The position numbers and the translations under genes were made by a program. From contig VGCJ01000005.1 in the NCBI GenBank assembly GCA_016870035.1, forward strand, positions 1-63,710: 63,710 bases of DNA. Reading direction: 5' to 3'. Below, piece after piece: positions 62,872 through 63,710 of this stretch. The DNA comes from Alphaproteobacteria bacterium. GTDB taxonomy: Bacteria > Pseudomonadota > Alphaproteobacteria > Rhizobiales > Beijerinckiaceae. Within the stretch, counting starts at the first letter, position 1; each line of letters starts with the position of its first letter. The notes under the pieces were generated by a model that saw only the letters and a program-made list of their open reading frames with translations, had not been told where the DNA came from and did no database searches.

Positions 62872-63710
62872 TTACTGTTGCTTTTTGGCCACGCCCAAAA
62901 CTCGCGCAGCGATGTTTAATCCCAATACAGCCAAGGTCACAATCAAAGCACCTGTCCACGCCAATTCTTTCATATTGGCATCAGGCGTGTTGATGAAACT
63001 ATTGATCGTTGTCGGTAGGCTTGCGATCGGCTTCAAGAGACTCGCACTCCAGAAATTATTGGAGAACGCGGTAAAAAGAAGCGGTGCCGTTTCCCCCGCG
63101 ATACGCGCGACGCCAAGAAGTATGCCGGTCAGAATGCCCGCTCGTGCTGCACGATAGGCCACGTGCCATACGACATGCGAACGCGGCAGACCCATAGATG
63201 ACGCTGCCTCACGCAAAGTGTTCGGCACAAGCAACAACATGTCTTCGGTTGTTCTCACAACAATGGGAATGACGATCACAGCCAAAGCCAAGGCGCCTGC
63301 GAGTGCGGAAAAATTCTTCATTGGCAAAACAACAAGTCCGTAAATGAAAAGACCAATGATGATCGAGGGTGCCGAGAGAAGAATATCATTGATAAAACGG
63401 ATCGCGGGGGTTGCCTTGGAGTAACGGCCATATTCAGCCAGATAGGTTCCGGCCATTACACCGATCGGCGCGCCGACACCGACGCCAAGAAATGTCATCA
63501 ATAATGTACCGAAAATCGAATTGGCCAGTCCGCCTCCCGTCTCGCCAGGGGGCGGCGTCATTTCTACAAAAGTTGAGAAGGAAAGATGCGGTAATCCATT
63601 CAAAATGAGCGAAAACAAAATCAAAAAGAGCCAGATAATGCCAATGCCCGTAGCGATCAGACACAATGTCATCGCGGTAAAATTTGAACGACGGCGGCTT
63701 GCGTAAAGTG
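62872..63710 (-). CDS. pstA: Phosphate ABC transporter permease PstA (5' part beyond the window)
   Basis: A membrane protein with at least six hydrophobic segments and the Pst permease features [30 protein letters not shown], and the EAA-type loop [24 protein letters not shown]. An in-frame ATG exists at 63672, but the frame stays open upstream ([12 protein letters not shown] just before it), matching the basic start of PstA. So the true start is probably past the right edge, and this is a partial gene. It forms the channel with PstC, which should lie next, outside the window. Confidence 0.9.
   Translation of the reverse strand, partial: LYASRRRSNFTAMTLCLIATGIGIIWLFLILFSLILNGLPHLSFSTFVEMTPPPGETGGGLANSIFGTLLMTFLGVGVGAPIGVMAGTYLAEYGRYSKATPAIRFINDILLSAPSIIIGLFIYGLVVLPMKNFSALAGALALAVIVIPIVVRTTEDMLLLVPNTLREAASSMGLPRSHVVWHVAYRAARAGILTGILLGVARIAGETAPLLFTAFSNNFWSASLLKPIASLPTTINSFINTPDANMKELAWTGALIVTLAVLGLNIAARVLGVAKKQQ

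Noticed and set aside
1-63710. tRNA genes, rRNA genes, CRISPR arrays, transposases or integrases.
   Set aside because: No T-loop or anticodon-arm patterns, no regularly spaced repeats and no mobile-element proteins were seen on reading both strands.

Overview
The window reads as a contiguous piece of an alphaproteobacterial chromosome, most likely from the order Hyphomicrobiales (Rhizobiales). The basis is gene content: a GcrA cell-cycle regulator with a GANTC (CcrM-site) array in front of it, a DUF1153/SciP-type protein, an argD-argF-hslO operon, a pst-phoU-phoB operon, an OlsB-type ornithine-lipid acyltransferase, a rhizobial-type asparaginase and a MaeB malic enzyme with a phosphotransacetylase tail. 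Base composition looks moderate rather than very GC-rich. I saw no rRNA, tRNA, CRISPR array, insertion sequence or prophage. Genus cannot be named from this alone.

Layout. (1) 1-1.2 kb: the tail of a glycosyltransferase, then a PlsC/OlsA-like acyltransferase with a Pho box in front of it. (2) 1.3-13.6 kb: a histone-deacetylase-family gene, then a carbohydrate uptake and catabolism cluster: binding protein, two permeases, ATPase, two PfkB sugar kinases, BtpA/SgcQ, an M42 hydrolase, a FucU mutarotase, a xylose-isomerase-like TIM barrel and a SIS isomerase. The substrate is unknown and there is no local regulator. (3) 13.7-23.5 kb: succinate-semialdehyde dehydrogenase, ferredoxin reductase, ChaB, an amidase, a Sel1 protein, gamma-glutamyltransferase, a TauE exporter, an unknown protein and a GT39 enzyme. 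(4) 23.5-29.7 kb: Fe-alcohol dehydrogenase, aldehyde dehydrogenase, a glutamine-synthetase-like ligase and a broken amino-acid permease, which together resemble a gamma-glutamylated-amine (for example ethanolamine) pathway; the DUF1153 gene lies inside it. (5) 29.8-35 kb: cysQ, mogA, ugd, asparaginase and a DUF900 lipoprotein hydrolase. (6) 35-44.3 kb: a two-subunit methylmalonyl-CoA mutase, a hydantoinase/oxoprolinase-family protein, a GFA protein, rsmD, an rluB-like gene with disordered tails, and tadA. (7) 44.4-52.4 kb: maeB, mutS and two broken genes (DUF898 and comM/yifB). (8) 52.4-59.7 kb: olsB, deoA, ghrA, a NlpC/P60 protein, hslO, argF and argD. (9) 59.7-63.7 kb: the gcrA control region and gcrA, then phoB, phoU, pstB and pstA running off the right edge.

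Two themes join distant genes. Phosphate: the window encodes PhoB, PhoU and PstAB, and both acyltransferases of the ornithine-lipid type (300 and 52466) have Pho-box-like repeats upstream, next to a glycosyltransferase fragment of a type that often sits beside phosphate-stress lipid-remodelling genes. Cell cycle: the gcrA promoter region holds five GANTC sites in 46 bp and a DnaA-box-like 9-mer, and a SciP-family protein is also present. A third theme is decay: comM carries two in-frame TAA codons, the permease a frameshift plus a TAA, and the DUF898 gene a frameshift, while all neighbouring genes look intact.
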